64,000 nt of DNA, taken from positions 5,642,001 to 5,706,000 of the forward strand of contig OZ014416.1 in assembly GCA_963965975.1 (NCBI GenBank), in the 5' to 3' direction. Shown here in pieces: positions 35,396 through 47,340 of this stretch. How positions within the stretch are numbered: the first letter of the stretch is position 1; each line of letters begins with the position of its first letter. Both the position numbers and the translations under genes were made by a program. A model generated the notes under the pieces. The model worked only from the letters and a program-made list of their open reading frames with translations, ran no database searches and had not been told where the DNA came from. Source of the DNA: Xestospongia bergquistia (taxonomy: Eukaryota > Porifera > Demospongiae > Haplosclerida > Petrosiidae).

Positions 35396-36753
35396 ATTAT
35401 ATATATATATGTGTGTTGTTACTCAGTATTACAGATGTCCAAAGGTATTACTACAATCCTCTTGTAGCAAAACAGTAAATATATGGAGTGTAGGATGTAG
35501 TTTAGCTGAAATGTACATTGGAAGGTACATTCTATAATCAAAGATAGTCAATACTATATTCTATTTTGTAGTTTGACAGTTACTCTCCAAAATGATCTGA
35601 TCACATTCTATGATAACTGTTATCCTGTAAGTTTAATATGTTGTACACTTTAACAAAGTAAATATTGTTATTTATTTTACGTAATGAAGGATGATGTGGA
35701 CATATGATATAGGAACTACTAACTACTGGTAAGTTGTACCTCATAATAAATGTTAATATTGTGTATGTTTATAATCTATTAGTCATGTTGTTTTGATGAT
35801 GAATAGTGACTACTCTATAAGAATGTGCAAATATTGTGTTGGTTTTTTCCTTCCAGTAGTGGAATGCTTGATGTCTGAGCTCTTTCAGACTCACTAAATA
35901 TCTCTTTGTAAGTATATATAACATTTAATAATAGTGGATATTATTAATAATTATCTATGATATAATGATAAATAATGATGTTATCTGATAACTTTTGTGC
36001 AGTAATTAACATTTCTTTAACTATTTGTATAGTAATTTTGTTATTATATTACTGTAATAAAGTGTTATCTATTACTGAAGACCTAATATTATGTTTTGCA
36101 TTACAAAGATGTCAGCAAAAACAAAGTTGTATTGTCTACAAAACAGACAGTTACTAATTTATTAACCATAAAACATTATTTTAGCTTTTAAGGAGCTTTC
36201 TTGTTTAGAGTTGTTGCACACATGAATACTCTACAGTTTAGTTTACATGCTTAGAAGATGGAATTAGCCTTTATGTTTAGCAGTTTTGTTAATAGCACAT
36301 GGTAGGTCTGTTTCATGTACTGAGTGGGTGACGTTTAACTACCGAAAACTGCTCTATATAGCATGTACAAGAGTGCCTAGTTAACATATTGTTTTTAAGT
36401 TAATTGGCTAAGAACTAGTCAGTTGCATATAGTACAAGTATATTCTCCCTCTCTATAGGAGTCTTATGAGTAAGTTTGTAACAATGCAGGTATATCTCAT
36501 ACTGTAACCACCTACCTTTAGCAGTGTAATTATGTATCATTAGTAGTCACATCTTATACAAGTACATGTTCTTTGATGTAAATTATTTTTCTAATGACCT
36601 TCTGTATGTTTTTGATATATCTACAAAGTAGTAATTCCACTACTGCCTATGTCTTATACATAAATTAGGACATTTTATGAGCTACACAGATTAATAATAA
36701 ACATTTGTATTTGTCTTTTAACCCCTTTTAAAGTTTATTTGATATAACTCCAA

Positions 36754-36759
<6 letters not shown>

Positions 36760-36794
<35 letters not shown>
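36760..36794. repeat. (AT)n microsatellite
   Basis: Alternating A and T. Confidence 0.97.
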
Positions 36795-36796
<2 letters not shown>

Positions 36797-36839
36797 GTTA
36801 AGCTGTTAAGTTGTTGTGTTTTTAATATAACACTGTCAT

Positions 36840-38010
36840 AACATAACCCTCTTGTTCACTGTGTTCCTTTTATATGTACAATGTATTGCATTCCTATCCA
36901 CTATTCTATATGTAACCTTTCTTTCTTCTTTTTCCTAATGTGACCCATCTTCTCATTATATCATAACATAATATCCTCCTGTATGTTCACTTCTAATTCC
37001 CATGTGTTGTTGCTTAACAACAGCCTCTTCTTGACTTTTCCATTGTAAAATCCACACATCCACTCTCTTTTTATGTACTTGTGTAGCCCTTCTTTCTACT
37101 GATTTATAATGTAACCTCCTGTCTACATAACCACATACATGCACATATATTGTCTAGTATGCCCTCCTACTCACTTTGATCCTGTGTGTGTTAGTGTAAT
37201 CCAATTGGTCACTGCATGTCTTCCTCCAATACAATCCTCCTGTTCACTGTCCCAAAATATAACACTGCTGTTATATCCTTCTTATTCCAAGATGGAATAT
37301 ATTATCATATTTATGCTAATTCATTGTTGATAACATGTTGGTTACAGTTGTCCATACTATAATATAGCCTTCCTTTCTATTCTGGCCTTGTGTAACCTTA
37401 TTCCCTTAATGTAACCCTGATATTAGCTTTATCATAATGCTACCAAATGTATTAAACTGTGAGTGTTAATGTACCTCTCCTATCCATTATCCTTCAATAT
37501 ACCAATTGTCATTATGCTCTAATATATAATCACTGTCCATAATGAGTGTAATCCTCTTTTTCATTGCATGATAATGTCCACTTCATCCTGATATAATCAT
37601 CATCTCATAATTTACTGTGATGTAATGTCATTAATGTAATCCTCCTCTTTATGGTACTCAATAATCCAATAATGTGTGTGTGCTCTGTTTGATTTTGTCT
37701 TATAGGGATTGGACAGCCCTCCCTCCCCATGTCATCTGATATAACCTTCTTCTTAACTTTATTCTAATGTATAAGTAATTCTCTTTTTAATATTTCCGTG
37801 TAGTGTTGAGTCTCCTGATCACTATGTCCTAATGTCATTAATGTAGCCTTTTTTATTATTGTGCTCTAATTATTCTTCCTGTTTACTATATCATAATGTT
37901 CCTCATTATGGTATTTTATGTACTATTCTCTCATAAATAATTATCCTAGTTGCTGTGTCTTAATGTCATCAATATAACCCTCATCTTTATGGTGCTCTTT
38001 GTCTACTGTT
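36840..38010. repeat. Degenerate satellite with a TAATGTAACCCTCCT...TTCACTGT-like unit
   Basis: Over about 1.1 kb, phrases such as GTAACCTCCTGT, TCCTCCTGTTCACTGT, CCTAATGTCATTAATGTA and CCTCTTTATGGT recur every few tens of bases with heavy divergence. Occasional ORFs here are repeat artefacts. Confidence 0.7.
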
Positions 38011-38018
38011 CCTACATT

Positions 38019-38530
38019 TTAAAAATGGGTGTGGTGTCTTCTCACAGAAATAGCAGAATATGTTGAAGGAACACTTTTTGCTGGTAACTTAAGATTTAAA
38101 GTTGTCTGTAGTAGTCATTTTTATAACTATTTTATACATACCGTAAGGGTATAAATTTTCATGGGGAATTTAATTTCGCTGTATTCGTGGGTTGTTGTTT
38201 TATCACGAAATTTAACTTTTACTCCACCCACGCATAATCATGCAAAGGGATTCATGTCGGTCACTTCTTTCTCTTTTACACTGTCTGAAGTACTTCTTCG
38301 TCAACTGCCTCCCAGAAATGTTGTTGTGGTAATTTAAAAGTGGGTGTGGTGTGTTCTCACAGACATGGCAGAATCTGTTAAAAATTGTTGGTAACTTAAG
38401 GTTAGAATTTGTCTTTAATAGTCATTTTTATGACTACTCTATGCTAAGGAATGTTGCCGTGGCAACTGTTAAAATGGGCATGATGTCTCCTCCCAGAAAT
38501 AGCAGAATATGTTAAAGAAACAGTTGTCAC
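38019..38530. repeat. Three diverged copies of a 110-130-bp unit, split by a TACCGTAA element
   Basis: Units starting AATGGGTGTGGTGTCTTCTC recur at about 38026, 38338 and 38473, each with CAGAAATAGCAGAATATGTT and some with TAGTCATTTTTATRACTA. The first and second copies are separated by 38139-38312, which begins with the MITE-like end TACCGTAA. A palindromic GTTGCCGTGGCAAC (38453-38466) fits the RFX X-box consensus. Confidence 0.7.
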
Positions 38531-39056
38531 TAAATTTATTAAACTAATTATAAATTATTGTAAACAACTTATCATTCATTAATGGAACAAATATCAAACA
38601 ATAATGATACAAATTTTATGTACTTTAAGATACATCACTGTAAGTCAATTTATTTATTAATAAAAGATAAATTCCTTCTACTAAGTACATAGATGATGAT
38701 GATAGTATTCATTATGAGAATACCATATAGAACAGGTATGGAGTAGTGTAATAACCAGGCTTGTAATTAATGAACTTAATATATACATGTAGTAAATTTA
38801 CTGATATTAAAACTATATGTTTCCTGAAGTACATGGAACAATTGTACATGTACATTTGACTTAATATGATGTCTGTATTACCTTTTATATGATGATGTCT
38901 TTTTGTTAATATGAGTTATAAATAATTGACATATTTGTTTACTGTGTGTAGATAAACAATATTACTTGTACATTTATCAAGAATAATTGTTTAATAATCA
39001 ATTGTTAAAAGTGAACATTATCCAATGTAAGATCTGGAGAAGTGTTTGATTTTGCA

Positions 39057-39690
39057 GAGAATGTTGCCTTCATATTCATACGTCATGTAATTCAACTCGT
39101 TCAATCTAGTCCAGCAGCAGTGCTTGAATATTTTAGACAGACTATACTGTTGGTCTACCTACTGCTGATAAATCACACTTACAGAACAACTACATGCCAA
39201 TTATAAAACGAATTGGGACCAGATACGTTAAAGGAATTAATCACAGGAGTAACAGTGACAACTGGAGCTACCAGCTAGTAAATTAAATATTTTGTAGATA
39301 TAGTCTGAATCAGTCCAATGACTAACATAATTAACATGATCAAAGGAAACAAGGAAATAACAATTACAATAATATCATGTAAACTGACATCAAATTTTGA
39401 CTAAGTAGAAGGAGCACTGGACTATGTACATTATAAGAGGTTGTCAATGAGATCAATCACATTACTAGCAGTACTATTATGTCAAAATGTTTTTAAGAGA
39501 ATAGAAGAAGCCAAGTCTACGACCGTAATGGCATAACTATTTAACACACCTACTTCACTAAATAACTGTGAATTGTGTCACAGCTGGTCAGGAATCCATC
39601 ATACTATTCACTATAAACTAGATCCTAATTATAGTTATCATAATATTAAACATTATGTTGACTTTGATAAATCATAAGAGAATAAATAAT
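39057..39690 (+). pseudogene. Coding-like plus-strand stretch, unidentified
   Basis: After a TTGCAG acceptor-like site, frames stay open longer than is usual locally: VAFIFIRHVIQLVQSSPAAV and following, then in another frame MPIIKRIGTRYVKGINHR. At 39407-39676 a frame with one TAA has MRSITLLAVLLCQNVFK and then NCELCHSWSGIHH. I do not recognise a family. It could be a decayed gene or chance. Confidence 0.25.
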
Positions 39691-40319
39691 ACTGTCCAAT
39701 GAAATATAATTCGTCAGTTTCAAAGTCCATGCAATAAAGCTAGTTTGGTAATTGAATCTTTCATCTATAAAACAACTAGAATAGTAAATTGATCAGTTAA
39801 TTTAATCAATAAATGATATTTACTATTGAATAATATATAATGAGATACTGTAAAGTAGTAACTGTTCTTATTAATAATAAACTAATGACAAGTCATGTAG
39901 TTCGTTAGTTGTAGAATTGATTAGTTGTTAGAGTTATAAGATTTTATCATATAATTGTAATACAGTCATTACTATACATACTTTCAGGAGTATTAGGAAT
40001 CTTATTGATTTCTTCTTTAGATTTCTTCTTTAGAGGGCCTTCTCGAGTTAGTTACAGTGACCTTTAATATTTGGTTCAATATAATTACTCAAATCTAACA
40101 AGACTTGATCACATTAATCACAAGACCATTCATGAATGGTCAAGGTAAAGGTACTTCTGTCATTTGAAACACCATTTTGGATGTTGTAAAGGGACCATTT
40201 GTTCAGAACATAATTGTAGCTATGACAATCAAATGTCTAATGTGTTTGTCATTAAATATGATAAATACCAAATAACAATAATATGTGTCTATAAAATAAA
40301 TGTCTGCACTCACTCTTAC

Positions 40320-41217
40320 CTGGTCACGTTGTGCTGACTCTGAGAAGAAAGTCTAAACAAACAAACCAAAAAAACAATAAACATTAATCACTAAAGTGTA
40401 TAGTAATTTTTGTAATTATAATTAACATTATGTGTATACCTCATCTATCATTAGTTGAGTAAGTGAAGCAGGAGGAGAAGGAAGAAGAAGTGTCTGTCTG
40501 GATGTGCTGCTGACTTCCTGGAAATTTCAATAAAGATTTGATACATAGTATATCTGTTTGTCCAACTGTTTCCATCTATCTATCTTTTTGTCCATCCATT
40601 CATCTATCTATTCATCCATCTATCTATCAATCCATATATCTATCTATCTAGACATTTTATCTATACCTTGATAAAGGTTGTCCAATACTTGATATAACAC
40701 TCTCTAATAGTTCATTAATTCTTATAAAGAATTTAGTGTTGCAATGTTTTGTCAGTTGATTTATGAGAAAATTCATTTTAAAAAATTCTCTAAATGTCTT
40801 TACCAATTTCATTCTTAACAAAATCATATCCAAAATAAAGTAGAACTCAAAGGAAATTAAAACTTGGACAGCTATTACATCTTTAGGATGTACCAAATGC
40901 AACATGACCTGTAAAAGATATAATGATAGAATGTGATATGTATATGAACAGGATACTATTAATAACATCAATGATTAGTATATTTTCTGATGAATATTAA
41001 TAAGTGAATAAATAATAGATGAATGAATAAATAGGTGGGATGAATGCATGAATTGATGACTACATAAAGAGGATATTAATACATACCTCACTTGTTCATC
41101 AACAGTGTAGATAGTTTGACAGACATTTACAACACATTTACATTGTCCTTCAGATGATGTAGACAACAAATCTGTAAGAGCAAGTAACTGCAACAGATGA
41201 GGATCATCATCATTAGC
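40320..41217 (-). pseudogene. IP3R-like exons, last recognisable block
   Basis: Exons at 41217-41087 (PHLLQLLALTDLLSTSSEGQ), 40908-40667 (VMLHLVHPKDVIAVQVLISF, later LVKTFREFFKMNFLINQL), 40517-40440 (TLLLPSPPASLTQLMIDE) and 40352-40320 (TFFSESAQRDQ). They correspond to the region of animal IP3Rs around LVELLAVCTEGKN, VRVVTHEDCIPEVK and the helix before TTFFSSPFSDQ. No exon beyond this point was found. Confidence 0.8.
40566..40652. repeat. (TATC)n/(CATC)n microsatellite
   Basis: Imperfect tetranucleotide repeats within an intron of the IP3R-like pseudogene. Confidence 0.93.
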
Positions 41218-41269
41218 CTAATATTAAAACATGACTCAAACTAAATGAAGTGTTTATTCAAAAATGTAT

Positions 41270-41515
41270 AAACAGACAGATATAATAACATGGCAGACAG
41301 ACAAACAGTCCACAGACAGACAATAGACATACAGACTGACAAAGAAACATGATCGAAGATATATGCACACAGACAATGAGATATAAAGATAGGCAAAAGG
41401 TATGTACAGATGGACAAAGAGACATAGACAGACAAAAAGATGTACACAGACAGACAAAGACACATGCAGATAAAAAACATATAGACAGATCAGAGACATA
41501 GAGACAGTACATGTG
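41270..41515. repeat. Degenerate GACA-rich repeat
   Basis: CAGACAGACAAAGA-like units produce long Cys/Ser/Leu-rich open frames on the minus strand in all three phases. These are not genes. Confidence 0.9.
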
Positions 41516-41528
41516 TACTATTACTTAC

Positions 41529-42242
41529 ATCTATTAATAACTTCAATCGTTGTTGATGACAGTCAGACAACATAATTTGACAAAAATATTCATGTCTGCC
41601 TTCAGCAAACAACTGTGCAATTAATTCCTGGTAGTTCTTTAATATTATGGATAGATGGTGAGATGACTTGTGAGGCTATGATGTAATAATGAAGTACTAA
41701 TGATTAATAAAGATTATAATGTATTACTACCTTCATCACAGCTTCAAGTGTAGTGAAGAATTCACAATATTCTGAAGTAGAGCCTGTACTGGTCAATGTA
41801 AATACTTGTCTGATGTATGTCTCAGAAATATTATGACACAATATTTCATTGTTAGAGACAGTCTGAAATAAAGAAGAGTGACAACTAACATCAAACTCTT
41901 TATAAAAAAGCAATCAAAAAACAAGTAAACTTATGGAGAGAGGATGAACCATTAATAAATAGACTAATTTTAAATTTACTTCAGTTAAAACATGTGCCAC
42001 TGATGGATGACACAGCAATCTTAACATCAAGAAAATTAACAAAGTTAGCAAAAATTTTAATTTGGACCTATAAAAAAATTCAATTCGTGCACAATTATAA
42101 ACAGAATGACAGCATTTACTTGTTTGTTTCATCGAGCAATTCTTTGTAGTGTATGACAAGCTAATACTAATAGTTCCTCTTGTTCTTCATTATTACCAGA
42201 ACAGAACTGTAGAACATATGTCAATATGACATTAAAAACACC

Positions 42243-42279
<37 letters not shown>

Positions 42280-42438
42280 GGGAGGGTAATTCACTACATA
42301 CAGGTTGAACAACTAACTTCATACCAGTACTAAAAACAATGCCTTGATTACAAACTTGTGGTTGAGTTTCATCATCATCAATAATACAAATGTCAGCAAC
42401 ACCATTTAAAAATGTTGTAACATTCTCATTAATATCAC
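41529..42438 (-). pseudogene. IP3R-like exons, second RIH-type block
   Basis: Exons 42438-42325 (GDINENVTTFLNGVADICII), 42241-about 42121 (VILTYVLQFCSGNNEEQEEL, with TGA at 42129-42131 before the GTAAAT donor), a possible exon near 42060-41985, 41862-41731 (NISETYIRQVFTLTSTGSTS) and 41636-41529 (YQELIAQLFAEGRHEYFCQI). They align in order with LAHEFLQNFCAGN, EINERVVQHFVHCIETHG and MVMAELVNSGEDVLVFYND of IP3Rs. Confidence 0.8.
42244..42273. repeat. (GA)n microsatellite
   Basis: About 15 GA units. Confidence 0.97.
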
Positions 42439-42494
42439 CTAGACATTAAAACAACAAAGAATTAGACAATCATAACCAGTAAATAATATAAGAC

Positions 42495-42821
42495 CTGTAA
42501 CAGCTTTTCCTTGTAACATATGAAGTAACAATTTCTTTTCATCAGAAAATGAACCCTTTTTTAACATATTATCAAAGACTTGCTTTTAAGGAGGTGTTAT
42601 AATGTAAGAGATTTGAGCATCACAAAAGATGATGTTCTCCTCCTGGTATATATCATATAACAATAGTGTACTGCTTAGTCTTAGTTCATCATCTTCACAA
42701 TTCAATAAGTCAATGAGGATTTTGATGAGTTGTTGACCTTCACTTTTGTTCATATCAAAACATTTGTAGGTATTCTCAGAAAAGAAGTGATGAAGGTGAT
42801 CATGAGCAATTTTTACAATCC
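42495..42821 (-). pseudogene. IP3R-like exon with in-frame stop
   Basis: 327 nt, AG acceptor, GTCTTA donor. Before the stop: MNKSEGQQLIKILIDLLNCE then LSSTLLLYDIYQEENIIF. After it in the same frame: KQVFDNMLKKGSFSDEKKLL. The layout follows [22 protein letters not shown] and the following RQEVLQAFKQVQLL region of animal IP3Rs. TAA at 42586-42588 cuts the frame. Confidence 0.82.
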
Positions 42822-42895
42822 TACAAACAGTTTCATTAAACAGAAAGAGAACCTAAAATTCAACTATCCATCCATTTATCAATCCATCCATTCAT

Positions 42896-43117
42896 CTATT
42901 TTATCAATCTATCACATTCATCTATTAACCCAGGGTCCTGGTAAGACAAATGATAGTCCTCGGTCATCAATACTTTTAATGCTTCATTAACAGGAATGTA
43001 TGGATCATCAGATGATACTTTAGTATTTGAGACATTTGAAATCATATATAAATTTCTAAGACAGGAAACAGGATACAATGAAGATTTGATGATGCATACA
43101 TTTCCATCACCAATCAT
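42896..43117 (-). pseudogene. Possible IP3R-like exon
   Basis: An open minus-strand frame (GNVCIIKSSLYPVSCLRNLY, then YIPVNEALKVLMTEDYH) lies between two recognisable exons and follows a TTTAG acceptor. I see no clear IP3R match; it runs into a CATT/TATC-type repeat at its 3' end. Confidence 0.4.
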
Positions 43118-43248
43118 CTAAACCTTCCTCCATTACATACCCACAGAGTTTTATAAGTTAACAGTTTGAAAAATACTGAAGAACACAAACAGTTCTGTAA
43201 TGAAAAGAAATTGAAATATAAGATACAATATATAGGTTGGTATGTTAC

Positions 43249-43563
43249 CTGTTTTTGACTTGAAAGATCTTTTCAGTCCTTTCTGTTGCTTTGAAATGAT
43301 TCTTTTGTTCATATTTGACAACCTTATAAGAATTATCACCTAAAGAGAGAGAGAGAATTTAATAAATTTTGATGATGTATATAATTCTTACCAGAGTGAG
43401 ATTGATCATGCATTCCATTGATAATATCAGTCAAAAATACAATAACTTCATTGATATCAGACTCTTGCCTGTAGAATCCATACAGTACTAGTAGTTCCAT
43501 TACTGACAATATCTGAGCTATCACTTCAACTTTTCCTTCAATCTCTTCTTTAGCATACACCAA
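43249..43563 (-). pseudogene. IP3R-like exons around the LxxxGFY block
   Basis: Exon 43563-43392 contains EVIAQILSVMELLVLYGFYR then VFLTDIINGMHDQSHS, matching [20 protein letters not shown]...LLAILDC of animal IP3Rs. Exon 43339-43249 follows and is less conserved. Confidence 0.85.
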
Positions 43564-43667
43564 CTAACGAAAGTTGATTAATAATACAATAATAACAGTT
43601 AACAAAACAAGATATAATGGATATAATAAAAACAATAATAAACATCATTTCTATATCTTGTTTATAC

Positions 43668-44139
43668 TGAGAAATGTTCTGATGCAGTGATGTAATTCTC
43701 TAATTTCTTGTCCATTAGGAATAGGCTCCGAATAGCAGGATATACATCTCTAATAGCATTCATTGGAAGTGATGTCATTCCATTGTTAAAATGTAAAAAT
43801 GCTGTTATATATACCCTAAAGTCACATCTCATGTCATAGACTATCCATTACTACAACATATTAATATTAATATTAATAGATACTTTTCTTTCATAATATT
43901 TCATCTTCACAACAGTCACATTGTCACCCTCACACAACTTACATAACAGTGCCAAACATTGTTAATATCTGTGCCGCTCTCTTCAACATTAAGGTCAACA
44001 TAAGCTGAAATAACAAAGTCCAAATATGCTGACTGGAGAATTGGGTGGAGTTCTTAGTCGTTGATACATATAAGAGCTTGTTGGAAGGTAATGTACTTCT
44101 TTTCATTACAAATGAAATGAATTAAATCCAAATTGACTC
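43668..44139 (-). pseudogene. IP3R-like exons with in-frame stop
   Basis: Exon 44139-43943 reads GVNLDLIHFICNEKKYITFQ, QALICIND, TAA (44054-44056), then ELHPILQSAYLDFVISAYVD in the same frame. It parallels [20 protein letters not shown]...HMHVD. Exon 43815-43668 has MTSLPMNAIRDVYPAIRSLF. Confidence 0.85.
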
Positions 44140-44214
44140 CTTATGTCAATAAATCAAGTATTAACATTAGTCTCCATAGTTACATTAATCTTTATTCATA
44201 CAATATTACCTTAC

Positions 44215-45157
44215 TTTGCAAATTCGACTGAGGAGTTTAAGATGAGAAACAAAAAAAATCAAAAAATTTTCTATTGTTTTTGGCAGTTTCCTGCAATATA
44301 ATAAATATAAATGGACACATAATATCAGTGAATGGACACATAATGTGAGGAGACTAATGCATAATATGGGTAAATGGATTCATAAAACAAATGAATGGAT
44401 GTATAATCATTACAAATGGACATATAATATGGGCAAATGTAAATATACAATATGAATACATAACAACTGATGAATGGATGCATGGAGAATGATATGATGT
44501 ACAGAATAGATGCATGCATAACTGTATATTAATTTCCACATGACTTACATTAGAACATACATTATGAATTGGTCCTTTTAATTTTTCTGGGAAAGAGAAA
44601 CAAAGTTGTCTATTTTTATCTATTTCTGTTCTAAAAAAGAAAATCTATAAAGAAGGAGATTCAAAAAAGAGAAGTCAAATAAATTCAACTGACTTCTTCA
44701 GATGATATGATTTTTTTCATAATAATATCTAGAAAAGAAAGTAGACAATACATGAGTGTCAAATATAACTTTTGTAAATAAGATGAATTTTATTTGATTA
44801 TTTACAAACTTGGCATTTTCAATATGAAATCAACTACAAAAGAGTTGTAGATACTTACTCTGTAAAATTCTAACTGGCTTCCCAGAAGTAAAACACAGTG
44901 TGCTTAAAAAGTCAAGGGTTGATGCATCCTAGGAGAGAGAAAGAAAGAACAAATATTAAAATATATTACTATGTGTCTTCTCAGGTTATTTTTAATGTGG
45001 TTAGTATATTCAGAACTATCAGTAAGTCTTTGTACAAGCTTTCCCATTGTAGAGCTGACAGATATACTATGAAATGCAAACTTTTAAGGTAAGTGGCTCA
45101 CCTTTCATCTCTCACTAAAGTAATCAAGAGCTTTTCTATATCAATACAGTGAGCAAT
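44215..45157 (-). pseudogene. IP3R-like exons, first RIH-type block
   Basis: Exons 45157-45102 (AHCIDIEKLLITLVRDER), 44928-44859 (ASTLDFLSTLCFTSGKPVRI), 44728-44694, 44630-44549 (KNRQLCFSFPEKLKGPIHNV) and 44290-44215 (IENFLIFFVSHLKLLSRICK). In order they match [37 protein letters not shown] and ILSYYRYQLNLFARMCLD of animal IP3Rs. Confidence 0.85.
44290..44520. repeat. Degenerate AATGGACACATAATATG repeat
   Basis: Loose tandem copies of a roughly 20-bp unit in an intron. Minus-strand ORFs here are repeat artefacts. Confidence 0.75.
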
Positions 45158-45322
45158 CTGTCAAATAACATGAATTTTATTTGATTATCTACAACCTCTC
45201 TATATATATTCATTTGGTTCACATCTGTCCATTTGTCTGTCTGATATTTCTTTGTCCATTCCTTTAACCAGGCATTCATGCTTTCATTTGTATGTAATCC
45301 AAATTATCCCTTAATTCCTCAC

Positions 45323-46447
45323 CTTGCTAAACAAGACATTCATAAACCTTTTCTCTGCTAAATAAAGAAGTGACGTTTTATTAGAAGACTCAACATATCG
45401 TTATAATACCACTGATATTTTTTTAGACAACTCCAATAATCTAAAGACACAATGACAATTATTAAAACAACATTGTGTACATAAAAACATACTCTTTGTT
45501 TTCAAAATCATTAATTAAAGAGAGGAATCCAACAAGTAAGTCTACTCCCTGTAAGAGATAGTCAAGGTGTGGCTAAATATTACATATCTATATTACTTGT
45601 GTTACTCTGAGCATATAGTTCGACTCTTCTGATAACATTTACCAATAATCCAGTCAGTTAACTTTGACAAAACTTCAAGAAGTTCATCCAATAGTGGAAA
45701 TGGTACAAGTTTAGTATCAGTTGTGAACTATAAGATAAACATCAACAAGTAATCAAGCTAGGTGTTATGTACATCCATCCATGTATTTATCCATTAATTC
45801 TTACTTCTTTCATATATTCCTTCAATATAGCTGCTACACCTGACACATAATAATACTCATGAATTAAGTCAGCATTCACCTAATACAATAAAACCATAAC
45901 AGGTAAATATTGTAATACAAGTTCAAGTAAAATATATCATAACCAATTACTTGGACCATTCAATGTGTACCTCTTCAAGATAAAAGTGATGTTGATGTGT
46001 TGTATTACTGTCCTCTAGTCCAAGCTATAAGAAGACAAAAAAATGATGTAAAAAGTATACATAAAAGAAAAAGAGTTTATACACTAATAAATTTTTGAAC
46101 ATGAATGATAAAAGCATACTTTCAACCATTTGCTTTTTGCTGGAGTTTCTACATCATTGACAATATATAGAGTATGTTCTCTGTAAACAAGACTTGTCTA
46201 TAAACAATATAATGTTCACTATATGCTATTATTATCTGATAAACTTACTTTGAACTACTAAGTTCTTCCCTGAATGTTTGTGTTGTACCTCAACATAACT
46301 ACCTTTAGTAATCACTCCTGTTTGCCAATGAGAGAGAGAGAGTTTGATATTACCACCAGTCTAACAACTTACCCCTTGAACTAACACAAGACTAAATGTG
46401 ACTTCATGATCCTTTGGTTGACCAGCAGCTATTTTCTTTAAGATTAA
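45323..46447 (-). pseudogene. IP3R-like MIR-type and linker exons
   Basis: Exons 46447-46373 (KKIAAGQPKDHEVTFSLVLV), 46317-46249 (VITKGSYVEVQHKHSGKNLV), 46180-46120 (HTLYIVNDVETPAKSKWLK), 46024-45971, 45879-45805 (HEYYYVSGVAAILKEYMKE), 45727-45643 (FPLLDELLEVLSKLTDWII), 45548-45493 (VDLLVGFLSLINDFENKEY) and 45357-45323 (AEKRFMNVLFSK). GSYVEVQHKHSGKNLVV parallels NSYVRLRHLCTNTWVHS in the MIR region of animal IP3Rs. Confidence 0.83.
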
Positions 46448-46479
46448 CTACAAAACAATTACATTAAATGTTGTTCCTG

Positions 46480-46546
46480 CTACTCGTGCAAACAGTAGTT
46501 ACCAGGCTTTCTTTTCTATCGCGAACGCCTAGGTACGAGGCTATCA
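46480..46546. mobile_element. Solo end of the 31004-31694 TIR element
   Basis: In minus orientation it reads TAGCCTCGTACCTAGGCG, then TTCGCGATAGAAAAGAAAGC and CTGGTAACTACTGTTTGC, matching the left end of the 691-bp element. It abuts, and appears to cut, an IP3R-like exon. Confidence 0.85.
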
Positions 46547-46583
46547 ATACATGTGTTCTCTGCTAGAACTTGAAAGGAGGCAA
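46546..46583 (-). pseudogene. IP3R-like exon cut by TIR-element end
   Basis: After a TTTATAG acceptor the frame reads ASFQVLAENTCID in phase with the previous exon, then runs into the TIR-element remnant without a donor. Confidence 0.6.
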
Positions 46584-46668
46584 CTATAAATGAACAAAAG
46601 AGCATGTGTAGGATGACATTAATGGATGTTATATATACTAATAGACTAGTACACTCATGGACACTTAC

Positions 46669-46751
46669 AGTGGACATTGGGGAATGTTGGATCATTGATG
46701 TACGAGGGAACATCAGGATTAGAGACTGAATATATTGTTACATGACTGTAG
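46669..46751 (-). pseudogene. IP3R-like second coding exon
   Basis: 83 nt, acceptor TTCTAG, donor GTAAGT. YSHVTIYSVSNPDVPSYIND joins in phase to the first coding exon (which ends after TG). Confidence 0.7.
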
Positions 46752-46854
46752 CTAGAACTAGAAAAAGAGAAGATTGTGGAAGGGAGCAAATTTTGAAAAA
46801 TAACAATTATGAATAAGTTTGCATTTAAAGAACTCAGAAAGTTTACTTATGCAC

Positions 46855-47340
46855 ATCTGTTTTACGATGTTAATGTATTAATAATACAATCATTGGATTA
46901 ATTATCATCACATATACAACTGTAGAAAAGCGATGTATTATTTATAATGGTTTTACAATGTTAATACATTGATAATACAATCATTGGATTAATTATCATC
47001 ACATATACAACTGTAGAAGTACTAAAGAAAACGATGTATTATTTACATCTGTTTTACGATGTTAATACATTCATAATACAATCATTGTACATAATTATAT
47101 TGATAATACAACGTTAATACATTCATAATACAATCATTGTACATAATTATATTGATAATACAACGTTAATACATTCATAATACAATCATTGTATATAATT
47201 ATATTGATAATACAACGTTAATACATTCATAATACAATCATTGGATATAATTATATTGATAATACAACGTTAATACATTAATAATACAATCATTGGATAT
47301 AATTATATTGATAATACAATGTAAATCATTGATGATACAA
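46855..47340. repeat. 52-bp tandem repeat with longer flanking units
   Basis: The unit GTTAATACATTCATAATACA followed by ATCATTGKAYATAATTATAT and TGATAATACAAC recurs exactly every 52 bp (CGTTAATAC at 47112, 47164, 47216, 47268). Two longer related units precede it (about 46860-47040). It lies in the first intron of the IP3R-like pseudogene. Confidence 0.95.

Larger units (their letters stand above)
33744..39050. other. Gene-free stretch upstream of gene A
   Basis: I see no exon with splice sites and domain similarity on either strand. It holds (CT)n and (AT)n microsatellites, a degenerate satellite and a TACCGTAA element relic. The IP3R-like pseudogene shows no further exons here. Confidence 0.5.

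Noticed and set aside
41241-41512. Three overlapping Cys/Leu-rich minus-strand ORFs of about 80 codons
   Set aside because: They are the three phases of a GACAGACA-type repeat. All frames being open at once shows low complexity, not a gene.
44325-44539. Two overlapping minus-strand ORFs with many Ile, His and Tyr
   Set aside because: By-products of the AATGGACACATAATATG repeat in an intron.
47040-47340. CRISPR-like regular repeat
   Set aside because: The whole 52-bp unit repeats with no unique spacers, and the setting is an intron of a eukaryotic gene.
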